DNA from: CAZGXM01 sp964529795
Lineage (GTDB): Bacteria > Bacillota > JADQBR01
Length of the DNA stretch: 26,547 bases
Direction of reading: 5' to 3'
NCBI GenBank assembly: GCA_964529795.1
Contig: CAZGXM010000038.1
Span: 1-26,547, forward strand
In this document: positions 16,351 to 24,981 of the stretch, in pieces
Numbering within the stretch: position 1 is the stretch's first letter
Layout of the letters: every line of letters starts with the position of its first letter
The notes under the pieces: generated by a model
What the model was told of the DNA's origin: nothing
Databases searched by the model: none
The model's input: the letters and a program-made list of their open reading frames with translations, nothing else
Made by a program: the position numbers and the translations under genes

Positions 16351-17250
16351 TCAATCCGCCTCCTTGAAAATTTTTTCTACCATTGGTGTAATACCTGACA
16401 AATCATTAACTTCTGCAAACAGTTGATGGCCCCTGCCAATTGCCAGCAGCGGGACGGGATTCAATGTATGCCCGTCATTAGTAAGGTCCTCCATATTACC
16501 ATGGTCGCTGGTAATAATCAGTACCGTTGCCTCCAAATTAATCCCCTTGACAACCCCGGCAATAAATTGATCCAGTATCCCCCAGATTTCTATCATCCTG
16601 TCCCAATCTCGCTTGTGCGCGGCAATATCACTTTGAAAATATTCAAATACGGTAAAATCAACATGCTGAATGATGCTGACCAAGTTTGCCGCAGCCGCGG
16701 CCGGGGAAATCAGCGGTACTGCATAACCCCGCTCCACCAGCAATTTATTGGTAATATCCTGGTAAACAGCATTTCCCGCTTTCAGGTCCGCCAATGTACG
16801 TAAAGCTAAGCCGCTAACCTGAGCAGCATATGTTGAAACGGAAATATGGCTGCTGTTGCCGGAAAAAAAACGGGGACGGTAGGCATTGGCAAAGGTAACA
16901 GATTTGTTCAACCGTTTAAGCCGCAGGTAAATATTGTTTTCCCTGATAATTCTCTTTAATTTACCGTTGGGCAGCCCGTGCAGGTGAAAACCCAGTTCCC
17001 GGGCAGCGTTGATACCTGTCCAGACAGTAGTTTGTCCGGTGGCGCTCTGGGGTACCCCGTCCACTCCCAGGGCGGCATCCAGACCACGGAAAACAGCTCG
17101 TCCCGTACATAAAGGGTCCGTATCCCGAAAAAGGCGGTGACCGGCCAGTAATTGATCCAGAAAAGGCGTACATGCCAGGCAATAGGGATTTATTTCTTTA
17201 TTATTATCACCCAAACCCAGGCCGTCAATAAAAAATAATATTACTTTCAT
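16351..17250 (-). CDS. Alkaline-phosphatase superfamily metalloenzyme (phosphoglycerate mutase-like)
   Basis: Protein of 299 residues with the metal-site pattern of the alkaline phosphatase/2,3-bisphosphoglycerate-independent phosphomutase superfamily. Seen are FFIDGLG with Asp9, the probable nucleophile region QSATGQT (68-74, Thr71 or Ser69), the ligand region QSDIAAHKRD and SDHGNMED followed by GHTLNPVPLL. It lacks the large inserted domain of true iPGM (about 510 residues), so it is not glycolytic GpmI. The start was set at the ATG at 17250 with GAGGGG 6 bases before it; a longer reading would overlap the end of the glycosylase gene. Ten bases separate it from the glycosylase stop. Substrate unknown; the tight linkage to the Nif3-like gene suggests a joint step. 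Confidence 0.8.
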   Translation of the reverse strand: MKVILFFIDGLGLGDNNKEINPYCLACTPFLDQLLAGHRLFRDTDPLCTGRAVFRGLDAALGVDGVPQSATGQTTVWTGINAARELGFHLHGLPNGKLKRIIRENNIYLRLKRLNKSVTFANAYRPRFFSGNSSHISVSTYAAQVSGLALRTLADLKAGNAVYQDITNKLLVERGYAVPLISPAAAAANLVSIIQHVDFTVFEYFQSDIAAHKRDWDRMIEIWGILDQFIAGVVKGINLEATVLIITSDHGNMEDLTNDGHTLNPVPLLAIGRGHQLFAEVNDLSGITPMVEKIFKEAD

Positions 17251-17260
17251 CGGTTTCCCC

Positions 17261-17848
17261 TCATTTGAGTGAAACATGCGGGTTACCGGCCAAATAGGAC
17301 CGCAGCGGCATCTCCGCTGCCTTTTTGATACCTATCCTGGTCGTAACAACAATATCTTCACTGGCTATATTAATATTACTGTCCGTGAGAAAAAGTTCCT
17401 GAGAATCCAAACTGCAGCCGTCAAGGGCTATATCCAAAGCCATGGCCTGGGCCAGTTTTCCCGGACCACTGCAAAGCTGCCTCAATTCAACGGTGCCCCG
17501 CCGCCGCTGCATGATTTCCACCCCCTGCCGGGGCTCCAGCGCTCTAATCAACACAGCGGAAGGGACAGCATCCACATCAGTTGTTATGTTAAAACAGTAG
17601 TGAATGCCGTAAATAAGATATATGTATGCTCTGCCCGCCGGACCAAACATGGTTGCATTTCTGCGGGTCTTTCCCCGGGCTGAATGGCTGGCCTCATCCC
17701 CCGGACCCAGGTACGCCTCGGTTTCCACTATTATCCCCGAAGTTATACCTTCACTGGTAACATGAACCAGTTCTTTACCCAGTAAATCTCTTGCCACCAC
17801 GTCCGCGGGACGCCGGTAAAAAGAAAGCGGCACTTTTGGCTTACTCAA
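17261..17848 (-). CDS. 3-methyladenine DNA glycosylase (AAG/MPG type)
   Basis: Removes alkylated or deaminated purines (3-methyladenine, hypoxanthine) in base excision repair. The 195-residue length is normal for the bacterial family. Family blocks are in order: YRRPADVVARDLLGK (11-25), VETEAYLG with the expected general base Glu44 and intercalating-site Tyr46, RNATMFGPAGRAYIYLIYG (63-81), and VLIRALEP. Translation starts at a TTG (17846-17848) with GGGAGTGG before it; no in-frame ATG fits the conserved start. It lies 58 bases behind polX, whose product processes abasic sites, so the two gene products could work in sequence. Confidence 0.92.
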   Translation of the reverse strand: MSKPKVPLSFYRRPADVVARDLLGKELVHVTSEGITSGIIVETEAYLGPGDEASHSARGKTRRNATMFGPAGRAYIYLIYGIHYCFNITTDVDAVPSAVLIRALEPRQGVEIMQRRRGTVELRQLCSGPGKLAQAMALDIALDGCSLDSQELFLTDSNINIASEDIVVTTRIGIKKAAEMPLRSYLAGNPHVSLK

Positions 17849-17906
17849 ACAACCACTCCCAACAAAAAATACATCTCTTATATTCCATATACCACAACGG
17901 ATTCCT

Positions 17907-19622
17907 TTATTTTCCCCGCCTCAACCAGGCAGTAACTTCTTCAAGCTCCCAGGCATTCAATACTTCCCCGGCAGTAAGCCACCCCCGCCTTGCGGTAGTA
18001 ACCCCGTAAATCATCTCCCCCAGGCGAGCAGTGTCATGGGCATCAGTATTGATGGCAATGGGAATACCCATCTCCTTTGCTTTGTAGACGTGTTCATCCC
18101 GCAAATCCAACCGGTCCGGTGAGGCGTTGATCTCCAAGGCCTTTCCCCCGGCTGCTGCCGCTTCCATCACTGCTTTGATTTCCACTTCATAACCGGGCCT
18201 TCTCCCCAGCAGTCGCCCGGTGGGATGGCCTAAAAACTGCACCCAGGGATTGGAAAGGGCCCTAATAATCCGTTTGGTCATTTCCTGCCTGTCCATGCGA
18301 AATTTACTGTGAACCGATGCTATTACCAAATCCATTTCTTTTAGCACCGCATTGGGATAATCCAAACTGCCATCAGTTAAAATGTCCGCCTCCACCCCGG
18401 TGAAAATCCGGAAAGGAGCCACTTCTTCGTTCAGTTTTTCTATCTCCCGGTGTTGTTCTTTTAACTGTTCAATACTCAATCCCCCGGCAATTTTCAGGGA
18501 CCGGGAATGGTCGGTAACCGCCATGTAGCGATAACCCCGCTCTTTGGCCGCCAGGACCATTTCTCTCAGCGTATTTACACCGTCACTCCATTGAGTGTGT
18601 AAATGCAGGTCACCTTTGATATCCTTCAGTTCCACCAGCTGCGGCAGCTCACTTTTTTCGGCCGCTTCTATTTCACCCCGGTCCTCCCGCAACTCGGGCG
18701 GAATAAACTCCAGCCCCAGCAGCCTGTAAATTTCCCGCTCACTGCCCACTTCAACTCTGTTATCCCCTTTAAAGATACCGTATTCGTTGATTTTCAAACC
18801 CCTTTTTTTAGCCAGCTGCCGCAGCCGGACGTTGTGTTCTTTTGAGCCGGTAAAGTGGTGTTTTGCAGTAACGAATTCCTGCTCTTTTACCAACCGAACA
18901 TCCACCTGGACACCCAGCCAGGTAAGGACGCTGCTCTTGGTCTCTCCCAGCGCGAGCACTTCTCGCACCTGGGGGTGCTTGGTAAAGATTTCACCCACTT
19001 TGGCAGGCTCGGCGGTGGCAATGACCAGGTCAACATCTTTTACCACATCCTTACCCCGGCGTACACTGCCGGCAATTTCCACACGTTCAACTTCTTTCAT
19101 TTCCGAAAAACTTTTCACCAGTTCCTCAGCCAGCGGCCTGGCAACACCAATAGAAGTCTCACCACTCGCCCGCCGCAGCAATTCTATGCCCCTGAGGACG
19201 CTCAACTCGGTCTTGCTTCCCATTCCGGGCAGATGGCGGATTCTTTTTTCCCGGGCCAATCTTTCCAGGTCATCAAGGTTTTGCGGCTGCAAATTTTTAT
19301 AAATTATTTGGGCAGATTTTACGCCGACGTTGGGAATGCGCACCATTTCCGTTAATATTTCCGGAATTTCCCGCCGTAACCGCTCATAATACTCTGAGCT
19401 CCCCGTTTCCAACAGTTCTTTTATTTTGGCTGCAATATTTTTGCCTATTCCGGGAATTTCCAGCAGCCTGTTTTCAGCGTGCAGCGCCGCCAGGTCCTCC
19501 GGCAGTCGTTGAATTACTTTGCTTGCCTTAAAATAGGCCCGGATTTTAAAAACATTTTCCTGTTTTATCTCCAACAACCTGGCTATATCCGCAAGTATCC
19601 AGGCTACTTCCAAATTGGTCAT
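17907..19622 (-). CDS. polX: Family X DNA polymerase with PHP domain
   Basis: Protein of 571 residues, against 570 for B. subtilis PolX (YshC). The N-terminal 8-kDa-like part has helix-hairpin-helix motifs (IPGIGKNIA at 56, IPNVGVKSA at 96, LPGMGSKTE at 131). The nucleotidyltransferase has GSVRRGKDVVKDVDL (185-199) with metal ligands Asp196, Asp198 and Asp241. The C-terminal PHP domain starts with DLHLHTQWSDG (338) and continues with VTDHS, GHPTGR and NTDAHD. In relatives the polymerase fills gaps in base excision repair and the PHP domain gives 3'-5' exonuclease and AP-site activity. All ligands look intact. The ATG at 19622 was chosen by family length and AAAGGATG before it. Confidence 0.95.
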   Translation of the reverse strand: MTNLEVAWILADIARLLEIKQENVFKIRAYFKASKVIQRLPEDLAALHAENRLLEIPGIGKNIAAKIKELLETGSSEYYERLRREIPEILTEMVRIPNVGVKSAQIIYKNLQPQNLDDLERLAREKRIRHLPGMGSKTELSVLRGIELLRRASGETSIGVARPLAEELVKSFSEMKEVERVEIAGSVRRGKDVVKDVDLVIATAEPAKVGEIFTKHPQVREVLALGETKSSVLTWLGVQVDVRLVKEQEFVTAKHHFTGSKEHNVRLRQLAKKRGLKINEYGIFKGDNRVEVGSEREIYRLLGLEFIPPELREDRGEIEAAEKSELPQLVELKDIKGDLHLHTQWSDGVNTLREMVLAAKERGYRYMAVTDHSRSLKIAGGLSIEQLKEQHREIEKLNEEVAPFRIFTGVEADILTDGSLDYPNAVLKEMDLVIASVHSKFRMDRQEMTKRIIRALSNPWVQFLGHPTGRLLGRRPGYEVEIKAVMEAAAAGGKALEINASPDRLDLRDEHVYKAKEMGIPIAINTDAHDTARLGEMIYGVTTARRGWLTAGEVLNAWELEEVTAWLRRGK

Positions 19623-19723
19623 GCCCTTCATCCTTTTTAAGTAAAATGGGGCCGGGAACACCGACACCATTTCTAGTATCACCAAGAAAACACCGTGATG
19701 ATAAAATCGGCGAAAACAAACAA

Positions 19724-19740
19724 GGCGCCGCTACAGCGCC
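19724..19740 (-). terminator. terminator after zapA
   Basis: On the minus strand GGCGCTG pairs with CGGCGCC over 7 bp with a 3-base loop, followed by TTGTTTGTTTT. It begins 6 bases after the zapA stop and separates pheST-zapA from polX, though read-through is possible. Confidence 0.65.
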
Positions 19741-19746
19741 CTATCT

Positions 19747-20001
19747 TCAGTTCCTGCCCTCTTCCACCAGCTTTAGCAATTCCGCATGTTTTTGCTTTAT
19801 TTTTTCCAGTTCGTCAGCTAAATTCAGGGCTGTCAGTATCGCTATCTGCGTTGTCTGCAGGGTTGTATTTTTGCTTAACCGGGTCATCATTCCATCTATC
19901 TTGGCTGCCAAAGCTTCAATATATTCCGCCGGTTCTTCACCACGAACAATATACTCCTGCTCGAAAATGTTTACCACTACCCTGGTCTTGTTTTCAGACA
20001 T
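19747..20001 (-). CDS. zapA: Cell division protein ZapA
   Basis: Protein of 84 residues that cross-links FtsZ filaments and stabilises the Z ring. The N-terminal beta-rich part (RVVVNIFEQEYIVRGEEPAEYIEALAAKI) and the C-terminal coiled coil (from about 45, ending LKLVEEGRN) match the short Firmicutes form. GGGGGA lies about 8 bases before the ATG. It follows pheT by 65 bases, the same neighbourhood as in B. subtilis (pheST-rnhC-zapA-yshB-polX-mutS2), which supports the call for such a small gene. Confidence 0.9.
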   Translation of the reverse strand: MSENKTRVVVNIFEQEYIVRGEEPAEYIEALAAKIDGMMTRLSKNTTLQTTQIAILTALNLADELEKIKQKHAELLKLVEEGRN

Positions 20002-20065
20002 GAAGCATTCCCCCGGCTTACATTTTTACTGCCATTAGTTCTCTGTCTTACGACAAATTTCCTGC

Positions 20066-22516
20066 TTATAGACGCAATTGGGCGTTGAATTTTTCCCGAA
20101 GTACGGCTTGTATTTTTTCATGCAAAGCCGTAACTTCTTCATCAGTGAGTGTACGGTTATCCGCTTGATACTTCATTGAGTAGGCCAGGCTGCGGTAACC
20201 GTCGGGTATTTGCCTGCCTTTATAAACATCAAATAAGTATACGGCTTTTAACAAATTACCTCCTGCCTCTTTAATAACGACATTTATGTCCGCGACAGGA
20301 AATTGTTCCGGAATAACCACCGCCATATCCCGCACCACTGCAGGAAATTTTGGTAGCGGCCGGTAAGCGGGTACCATGCGTGCAAATTTTTCCAGCTTAG
20401 GCAGGTCTATTTCCGTTACCGCCGCCCGCTGCTGCAGCCCCATCTTATCCAGCACGCCGGGATGTACTTCGCCGATATAACCGATTATCTCCCCGTCGGG
20501 GGTATCCGCACTTTTGCAGGTGATAACGGCGCTGCGCCCGGGGTGAAGTGACGGGTGCTGTTCGTCTTCGGCAAAGGGTTCGAAAGAATAATTTCCCACC
20601 GCCAACTGCCGTAGCAGTTCTTCCACTATCCCCTTCAGGTAGAAGAAATCCATTGTTTCCGGTTTGGCTACCCAACCACGTACAATTTGGCCGCTGACAA
20701 TTGCCCCAATATGCGTTCTTTCTTCGGGCAGTGCCCGGCCGGTAGGATAAAAGACCTTACCGACCTCAAACAATGCCAGGTCAGTCTGCCGGCGCTTGAA
20801 ATTTTTCGCCGCAGTATCCAAAAGGCCCGGTAAAAGGGTAGTGCGCATAACACTTTGTTCCTCGCTCAAGGGATTCTGTATGGCTATGTTCTGCCGCCAT
20901 TCATGGTCCGGCGGCAATTGCAGGCGGTCCATTGCCCCGGGGCTGATGAAACTGTAGCTAATCACTTCATTTAAGCCACAGCCCAATAATACCCGGGTGG
21001 CGGAGTTCCTTAAAGTCTGTTCCAACGTTGAAGTCTCGCCGGCAAGCCTGCCGGCAGGCATCGCGGTTTCAATATTACCATAACCGTAAAGACGGACAAC
21101 CTCTTCCACCAAGTCTATCTCCGCATTTAAATCACTACGATATGATGGCACTTTTACTTGCAGCACCTGCTCTTCCTTACCGTCCACCTGCAGGAACAAG
21201 CCCTCCAGCATTTGCTTCATTTCCCGGCAGGACATCTTGGTTCCCAGCAAATGGTTTACCCGCTGGCAGCGTAAGGTAATAACCGGTTGTTGCCATGGTT
21301 TGGGATATACATCAATAGCGCCCGGAGCCACCCTGCCACCGCTGACGGCTGCCAGCAGTTGCGCTGCCCGGTCTGCCGCTGCTGCAGCTTTTTCCTTATC
21401 TATCCCTTTTTCAAACCTGTTGGAAGACTCGGAACGCAAACCAAGCTTTCGGGAAGTACGCCTCACCGACGTACCCTGGAAATAAGCGGATTCCAGTAAA
21501 ATGGTTTTGGTGTTTTCCGTAACCTCACTGTCCAAACCACCCATCACCCCGGCAACCGCCACCGGGCGCCGGACATCGGCAATAACCAGCATATCAGTAT
21601 CCAGTTCATGTTCGTCTTCGTCCAGAGTAACAATCTTTTCACCTGCTGCCGCCCTGCGCACAATAACTTTATGTCCTGCCAGTTTTTCATAGTCAAAAGC
21701 GTGCATGGGTTGGCCCAATTCCAGCATAATATAGTTGGTCACATCCACTACATTGTTGATGGAGCGGACACCGGCAGCACGCAAACGCTGCTGCATCCAC
21801 ATGGGGGACGGCCCGATGTTCACGTCAGTAATGATTCTCGCCACGTAACGGTGGCAAAGGTCCTCCTCCTTAATCTCCACTTCCGCCCACTGCCGGGCAG
21901 GTTCTACCGGGGCTTCCTGAACCTGAAAATCAGGTAGTTTGAATTCGCCGCCGGTCACCGCAGCCACTTCCCGGGCCACATTCACCACCGACATACAATC
22001 TGCCCGGTTAGGAGTTAAATCCAGTACAAGAATATGGTCATCCAAACCCAAAACCTTCTTTATGTCTTCCCCGACCGGCACATCATCGGGAAAGATGATA
22101 ATACCGTCACGCTGGTCTTCCGGGAAATGCTTCGGGTCCAGCGCCAATTCCTGGGCAGAGCAGACCATACCCGCAGATACTTTCCCCCGCAGTTTGGCCT
22201 CTTTGATTTTTAAACCGTTGGGAAGCCGCGCACCCGCCAGGGCCACCGCCACCTTGACATTCTCCCTCACATTGGGTGCGCCGGTGACTATCTGGATTGT
22301 TTCCTCACCCACATTTACTTTGCAGACAACCAGCCTGTCTGCGTTGGGATGAGCAGTGATTTCCTCTACTGCTCCCACCACCACGTTTTCAATTCCTTTA
22401 CCCGGGTATTCCACCGCATCAACAGCAATGCCAGCCATGGTCAGTTTGTGTGCCAACTCTTCCGGTGATAAATCAAAGGTGACGTATTCTTTTAACCAAT
22501 TATATGACACTTGCAT
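20066..22516 (-). CDS. pheT: Phenylalanyl-tRNA synthetase beta subunit
   Basis: 816 residues, a normal length. With PheS it forms the alpha2-beta2 enzyme that charges tRNA-Phe. Domain order: N-terminal start SYNWLKEYV, EMAP/OB-type tRNA-binding domain (about 40-150, AHPNADRLVVCKV), B3/B4 editing domain (about 210-390, RSINNVVDVTNYIMLELGQP), B5 (about 405-475), the inactive catalytic-like core (NPLSEEQSVMRTTLLPGLL), and a C-terminal FDX-ACB anticodon-binding domain (from about 720, KFPAVVRDMAVVI). AAGGGGG lies 7 bases before the ATG and only 12 bases separate it from pheS, so both are under the pheS T-box. Confidence 0.97.
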   Translation of the reverse strand: MQVSYNWLKEYVTFDLSPEELAHKLTMAGIAVDAVEYPGKGIENVVVGAVEEITAHPNADRLVVCKVNVGEETIQIVTGAPNVRENVKVAVALAGARLPNGLKIKEAKLRGKVSAGMVCSAQELALDPKHFPEDQRDGIIIFPDDVPVGEDIKKVLGLDDHILVLDLTPNRADCMSVVNVAREVAAVTGGEFKLPDFQVQEAPVEPARQWAEVEIKEEDLCHRYVARIITDVNIGPSPMWMQQRLRAAGVRSINNVVDVTNYIMLELGQPMHAFDYEKLAGHKVIVRRAAAGEKIVTLDEDEHELDTDMLVIADVRRPVAVAGVMGGLDSEVTENTKTILLESAYFQGTSVRRTSRKLGLRSESSNRFEKGIDKEKAAAAADRAAQLLAAVSGGRVAPGAIDVYPKPWQQPVITLRCQRVNHLLGTKMSCREMKQMLEGLFLQVDGKEEQVLQVKVPSYRSDLNAEIDLVEEVVRLYGYGNIETAMPAGRLAGETSTLEQTLRNSATRVLLGCGLNEVISYSFISPGAMDRLQLPPDHEWRQNIAIQNPLSEEQSVMRTTLLPGLLDTAAKNFKRRQTDLALFEVGKVFYPTGRALPEERTHIGAIVSGQIVRGWVAKPETMDFFYLKGIVEELLRQLAVGNYSFEPFAEDEQHPSLHPGRSAVITCKSADTPDGEIIGYIGEVHPGVLDKMGLQQRAAVTEIDLPKLEKFARMVPAYRPLPKFPAVVRDMAVVIPEQFPVADINVVIKEAGGNLLKAVYLFDVYKGRQIPDGYRSLAYSMKYQADNRTLTDEEVTALHEKIQAVLREKFNAQLRL

Positions 22517-22528
22517 TATCTATCCCCC

Positions 22529-23551
22529 TTAAAACTGCTGCAGGAAACGCAGGTCATTGTCAAATAACACGCGTAAATCATCAATACCGTATTTCAGCAT
22601 AGTAATACGCTCCACACCCATACCGAAAGCAAAGCCGCTTACTTCTTCGGGATCATAGCCCGACATTTCCAATACCTTTGGATGTACCATCCCTGCCCCC
22701 AAAATCTCCAACCAGCCTGTATGGGAACAGGCGCGGCAACCGGAGCCGCCGCAGACGCCACATGAAACATCCACCTCGGCACTTGGTTCGGTAAACGGGA
22801 AATAACTGGGCCGCAGCCTAATCTGGCGCTCCTGACCGAACATCTGCTTAACAAACATTAATAGTGTGCCCTTTAAATCACCAAAGGTTACGTTCTTGTC
22901 AATTAGCAGCCCCTCTACCTGGTGAAACATGGGCGAATGAGTGGCATCGTCGTCCCGGCGGTACACCTTGCCGGGTGCAATGATACGAATGGGCAACTGG
23001 GGCCGCTTCTTTTCCATGGTGCGTACCTGTACCGGCGAGGTATGCGTACGCAGCAGCACTTCCCCGGTAATGTAAAAAGAATCCTGCATGTCCCGGGCCG
23101 GGTGATCCTTCGGTATGTTTAATGCTTCAAAATTGTAATAGTCCAGTTCGATTTCCGGTCCTTCAGCAACGGCATAACCCAGGCCGCGGAAAATATCCTC
23201 AATTTGGTCCAGCACCTGGTAAAGGGGATGCCGTGTGCCCAGGTTGAACTTTCGACCGGGCAAGGTAACGTCCACCCGCTCCGCCTCAAGCTTCTGCTGC
23301 TGGACAGCGGTTTCCAACTTCTCCCCCCTGGACTGTAATTCCGCCTCCAAATGTTCTTTTACCTGGTTTGCCAACTGCCCGATTACCGGTCGCTCCGCAG
23401 GACTAAGTTTTCCCATGCCCCGCAACACCTGAGTTAATTGGCCCTTCTTACCCAAGTATTTGAGCCGCAGTTGTTCCAATTCCTCCAAATCAGAAACAGC
23501 CCGCAGCTCTTCTTCAGCCGCCAATCGAATTTGCTCCAATTTCTCTCGCAT
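22529..23551 (-). CDS. pheS: Phenylalanyl-tRNA synthetase alpha subunit
   Basis: 340 residues. The N-terminal coiled coil (about 1-85) precedes the class II catalytic core with motif 2 (GKVYRRDDDATHSPMFHQVEG) and motif 3 (GFAFGMGVERITMLKYGI). The loop CGVCGGSGCRACSHTGW is a CxxC-x4-CxxC arrangement common in Firmicutes PheS and not unusual. GGAGG lies 7 bases before the ATG. The gene is the first of pheS-pheT-zapA and is preceded by a T-box leader with a Phe specifier. Confidence 0.97.
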   Translation of the reverse strand: MREKLEQIRLAAEEELRAVSDLEELEQLRLKYLGKKGQLTQVLRGMGKLSPAERPVIGQLANQVKEHLEAELQSRGEKLETAVQQQKLEAERVDVTLPGRKFNLGTRHPLYQVLDQIEDIFRGLGYAVAEGPEIELDYYNFEALNIPKDHPARDMQDSFYITGEVLLRTHTSPVQVRTMEKKRPQLPIRIIAPGKVYRRDDDATHSPMFHQVEGLLIDKNVTFGDLKGTLLMFVKQMFGQERQIRLRPSYFPFTEPSAEVDVSCGVCGGSGCRACSHTGWLEILGAGMVHPKVLEMSGYDPEEVSGFAFGMGVERITMLKYGIDDLRVLFDNDLRFLQQF

Positions 23552-23586
23552 AAGCTAACCTCCAAAATATTTGTTGAAAAAATGTC

Positions 23587-23861
23587 TAAAAAAAAAGCTT
23601 TTATCCGTAAGGGACGAAAGCTTTTCTTCCGCGGTACCACCCTAGTTAACCAACAGGGGTTCAATCTTTTTCCGGTACACATGATACCGGCTTCCTTCTA
23701 ACGGTGGAAGCTCCGGCCAGACCTACAGGCAAATTTGCTTTCAGCCGGCTGCTCATGGGCGAACTTCACTGACCAGTTTCCCAAAGAAGCTTTCAGTCCA
23801 GGACTCCTTTTCCCTGCCGGAAACTTGATTAGCTACTTTTCCCAATCATCGCCTTTAGCAT
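23587..23861 (-). promoter_or_regulatory. T-box leader of pheST (phenylalanine, specifier TTC)
   Basis: The T-box sequence AGGGTGGTACCGCG is at 23630-23643. The terminator pairs GGACGAAAGCTTTT (23612-23625) with AAAAGCTTTTATCC (23593-23606), followed by a run of nine T on the minus strand (23588-23596). Stem I lies upstream. In its specifier loop, TGAAGTTCGCCC, the codon TTC (23761-23763) is phenylalanine, matching the gene downstream. Starvation for charged tRNA-Phe would favour read-through. Confidence 0.92.
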
Positions 23862-23867
23862 CCTTGC

Positions 23868-23873
23868 ATTATA
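23868..23873 (-). promoter_or_regulatory. -10 element of the pheST T-box transcript
   Basis: A perfect minus-strand TATAAT lies just before the T-box leader. No convincing -35 is seen at 16-18 bp; the best is TTGGTC (23893-23898) at 19 bp. Confidence 0.55.
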
Positions 23874-23970
23874 TCCCGGTGCATACAATAACGACCAAAA
23901 TTAATGTACTGCCAGCTTACGGTAAATCATGTAAGCTTTGATGGAACCGGTAAGTTCAAAAATACGCCAG

Positions 23971-24034
23971 AAAAATTCAGCAGGCAGCATCACTTACCAC
24001 GCCTTTCTAACGGTTGGCCACTCTACCTGCTTGA
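23971..24034 (-). ncRNA. candidate small RNA or leader-like transcript between the methyltransferase gene and pheS
   Basis: On the minus strand a good promoter (24035-24064) is followed within a few bases by AGCAGG (24026-24031), about 41 bases, then the matching CCTGCT (23979-23984) and GAATTTTTC (23970-23978). This gives a transcript of roughly 55-60 bases closed by one long-range stem and a T-run. No reading frame or known RNA family was recognised in it. It could instead be just the terminator of the methyltransferase gene. The rest of the gap towards the T-box (23899-23970) holds a GCTTA/TAAGC hairpin and nothing else clear. Confidence 0.35.
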
Positions 24035-24064
24035 ATTATACCATATGCCTCTAATCATTGGCAA
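24035..24064 (-). promoter_or_regulatory. promoter overlapping the 3' end of the RNA methyltransferase gene
   Basis: On the minus strand the -35 is TTGCCA (24059-24064), the spacer is 18 bp, and the -10 is a perfect TATAAT (24035-24040). The -35 lies inside the last codons of the upstream gene. It would drive the small transcript described at 23971-24034 and perhaps also the pheS leader. Confidence 0.6.
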
Positions 24065-24866
24065 GTCTGGCTTGAACCGCCTTCTTCCTTTGTCTCAACC
24101 CCTCGTACAAAATGATGCTGCCCGCCACCGCCGCATTGAGGGACTCGGTATGATTGGCCATGGGGATTTGAACCAGCAAGTCTGCCCGGTCAATCACTTC
24201 ACCGCCATGCCCCCGGTTCTCGTTACCCACTGCCAGGGCAAAGTTTTTACTGAGGTCGACGTCGAAACAGCTTGTAGAAGCAGAAACCTGGGCAACTACC
24301 AGCGGTAGGCCTGTTTTTTTTACCCATGTGACAGTCCTGACTGCCGGCACTCCCTGTATAACCGGTATTCTGAAGATTGCGCCCATGGTTGAGCGGGTTA
24401 CTTTGGGGTTATAGGCATCAACGGTCTCTCTCGTGGCAATTACCAGCGCACACCCCGCCGCTGCCGCAGTGCGAATTAACGTACCTAAATTTCCCGGGTC
24501 CTGTATCCCGGCGGCAATGAGGACATTGCCCTCTGGATACTTTATCTCTTGCAAGTTATTTTGTTTTTTCCTTACCACTGCCATGATACCCTGGGGATTT
24601 TCCGTATCCGCCAACTGGTTAAAGACTTTCGTGGGTACTACCAGCACCTCTTTTCCCGGAGGCAATTTTTCAGCCCAATTTTCTTTACCGGGTAAATTTT
24701 CGGCAAAAATCAGGTTTTGCACTTCCCCGTAGGCAATTGCCTCATCTACCATGCGTATACCCTCTACCACGAATAGACCCTGCTTCTGCCGCTCCTTGCG
24801 CATCCTTAAAGCACGCACTGCTTTAATTTTGGGATTTTGTGCCGATTCTATCAACTGCACCCGCAC
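24051..24866 (-). CDS. RNA 2'-O-methyltransferase, SpoU/TrmH family (YsgA-like)
   Basis: Methylates a ribose 2'-hydroxyl in rRNA or tRNA with S-adenosylmethionine. The N-terminal substrate-binding part (ESAQNPKIKAVRAL, GLFVVEGIRMVDEA) is followed by the trefoil-knot SPOUT domain with motif 1 DPGNLGTLIRTAAAAG, the middle stretch NPKVTRSTMGAIFRIP, motif 2 LAVGNENRGHG and motif 3 QIPMANHTESLNAAVAGSIILYE. The length, 271 residues, is typical. The start is uncertain: GTG codons lie at 24869, 24866 and 24860, with GGAG 2, 5 and 11 bases before them; 24866 was chosen for spacing. It lies next to pheS, as ysgA does in B. subtilis. The target nucleotide is not visible from sequence. Confidence 0.88.
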   Translation of the reverse strand: MRVQLIESAQNPKIKAVRALRMRKERQKQGLFVVEGIRMVDEAIAYGEVQNLIFAENLPGKENWAEKLPPGKEVLVVPTKVFNQLADTENPQGIMAVVRKKQNNLQEIKYPEGNVLIAAGIQDPGNLGTLIRTAAAAGCALVIATRETVDAYNPKVTRSTMGAIFRIPVIQGVPAVRTVTWVKKTGLPLVVAQVSASTSCFDVDLSKNFALAVGNENRGHGGEVIDRADLLVQIPMANHTESLNAAVAGSIILYEGLRQRKKAVQARLAND

Positions 24867-24905
24867 CACTGCTCCTTAAAAACAACGGTTTGCCTTTTCT
24901 TACCA

Positions 24906-24934
24906 ATTATAACCAAAACAGTATTTGTTATAAA
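24906..24934 (-). promoter_or_regulatory. probable promoter of the SpoU/TrmH methyltransferase gene
   Basis: On the minus strand a perfect -10 TATAAT (24906-24911) follows TTTATA (24929-24934) after 17 bp. It lies between the rplT terminator and the methyltransferase start. Confidence 0.5.
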
Positions 24935-24944
24935 ACTCTCAAAA

Positions 24945-24967
24945 AAGACCCTGAAACCCAGGGTCTT
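24945..24967 (-). terminator. terminator of infC-rpmI-rplT
   Basis: On the minus strand AAGACCCTG and CAGGGTCTT form a perfect 9-bp stem with a 5-base loop, followed by a run of T (24941-24946). It starts 14 bases after the rplT stop. Confidence 0.9.
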
Positions 24968-24981
24968 AAAAGTAACGGTTA

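Noticed and set aside
16351..17250. Glycolytic phosphoglycerate mutase GpmI
   Set aside because: The protein is about 300 residues and lacks the inserted transferase domain of the 510-residue GpmI, so only the superfamily can be named.
22700..22780. CxxC-x4-CxxC motif in PheS as a novel zinc insertion
   Set aside because: The same cysteine loop is common in Firmicutes PheS.
23971..24034. A tRNA gene between the methyltransferase gene and pheS
   Set aside because: There is no TTCGA-type T-loop, no anticodon stem and no 7-bp acceptor stem; only one long-range 6-bp stem is present.
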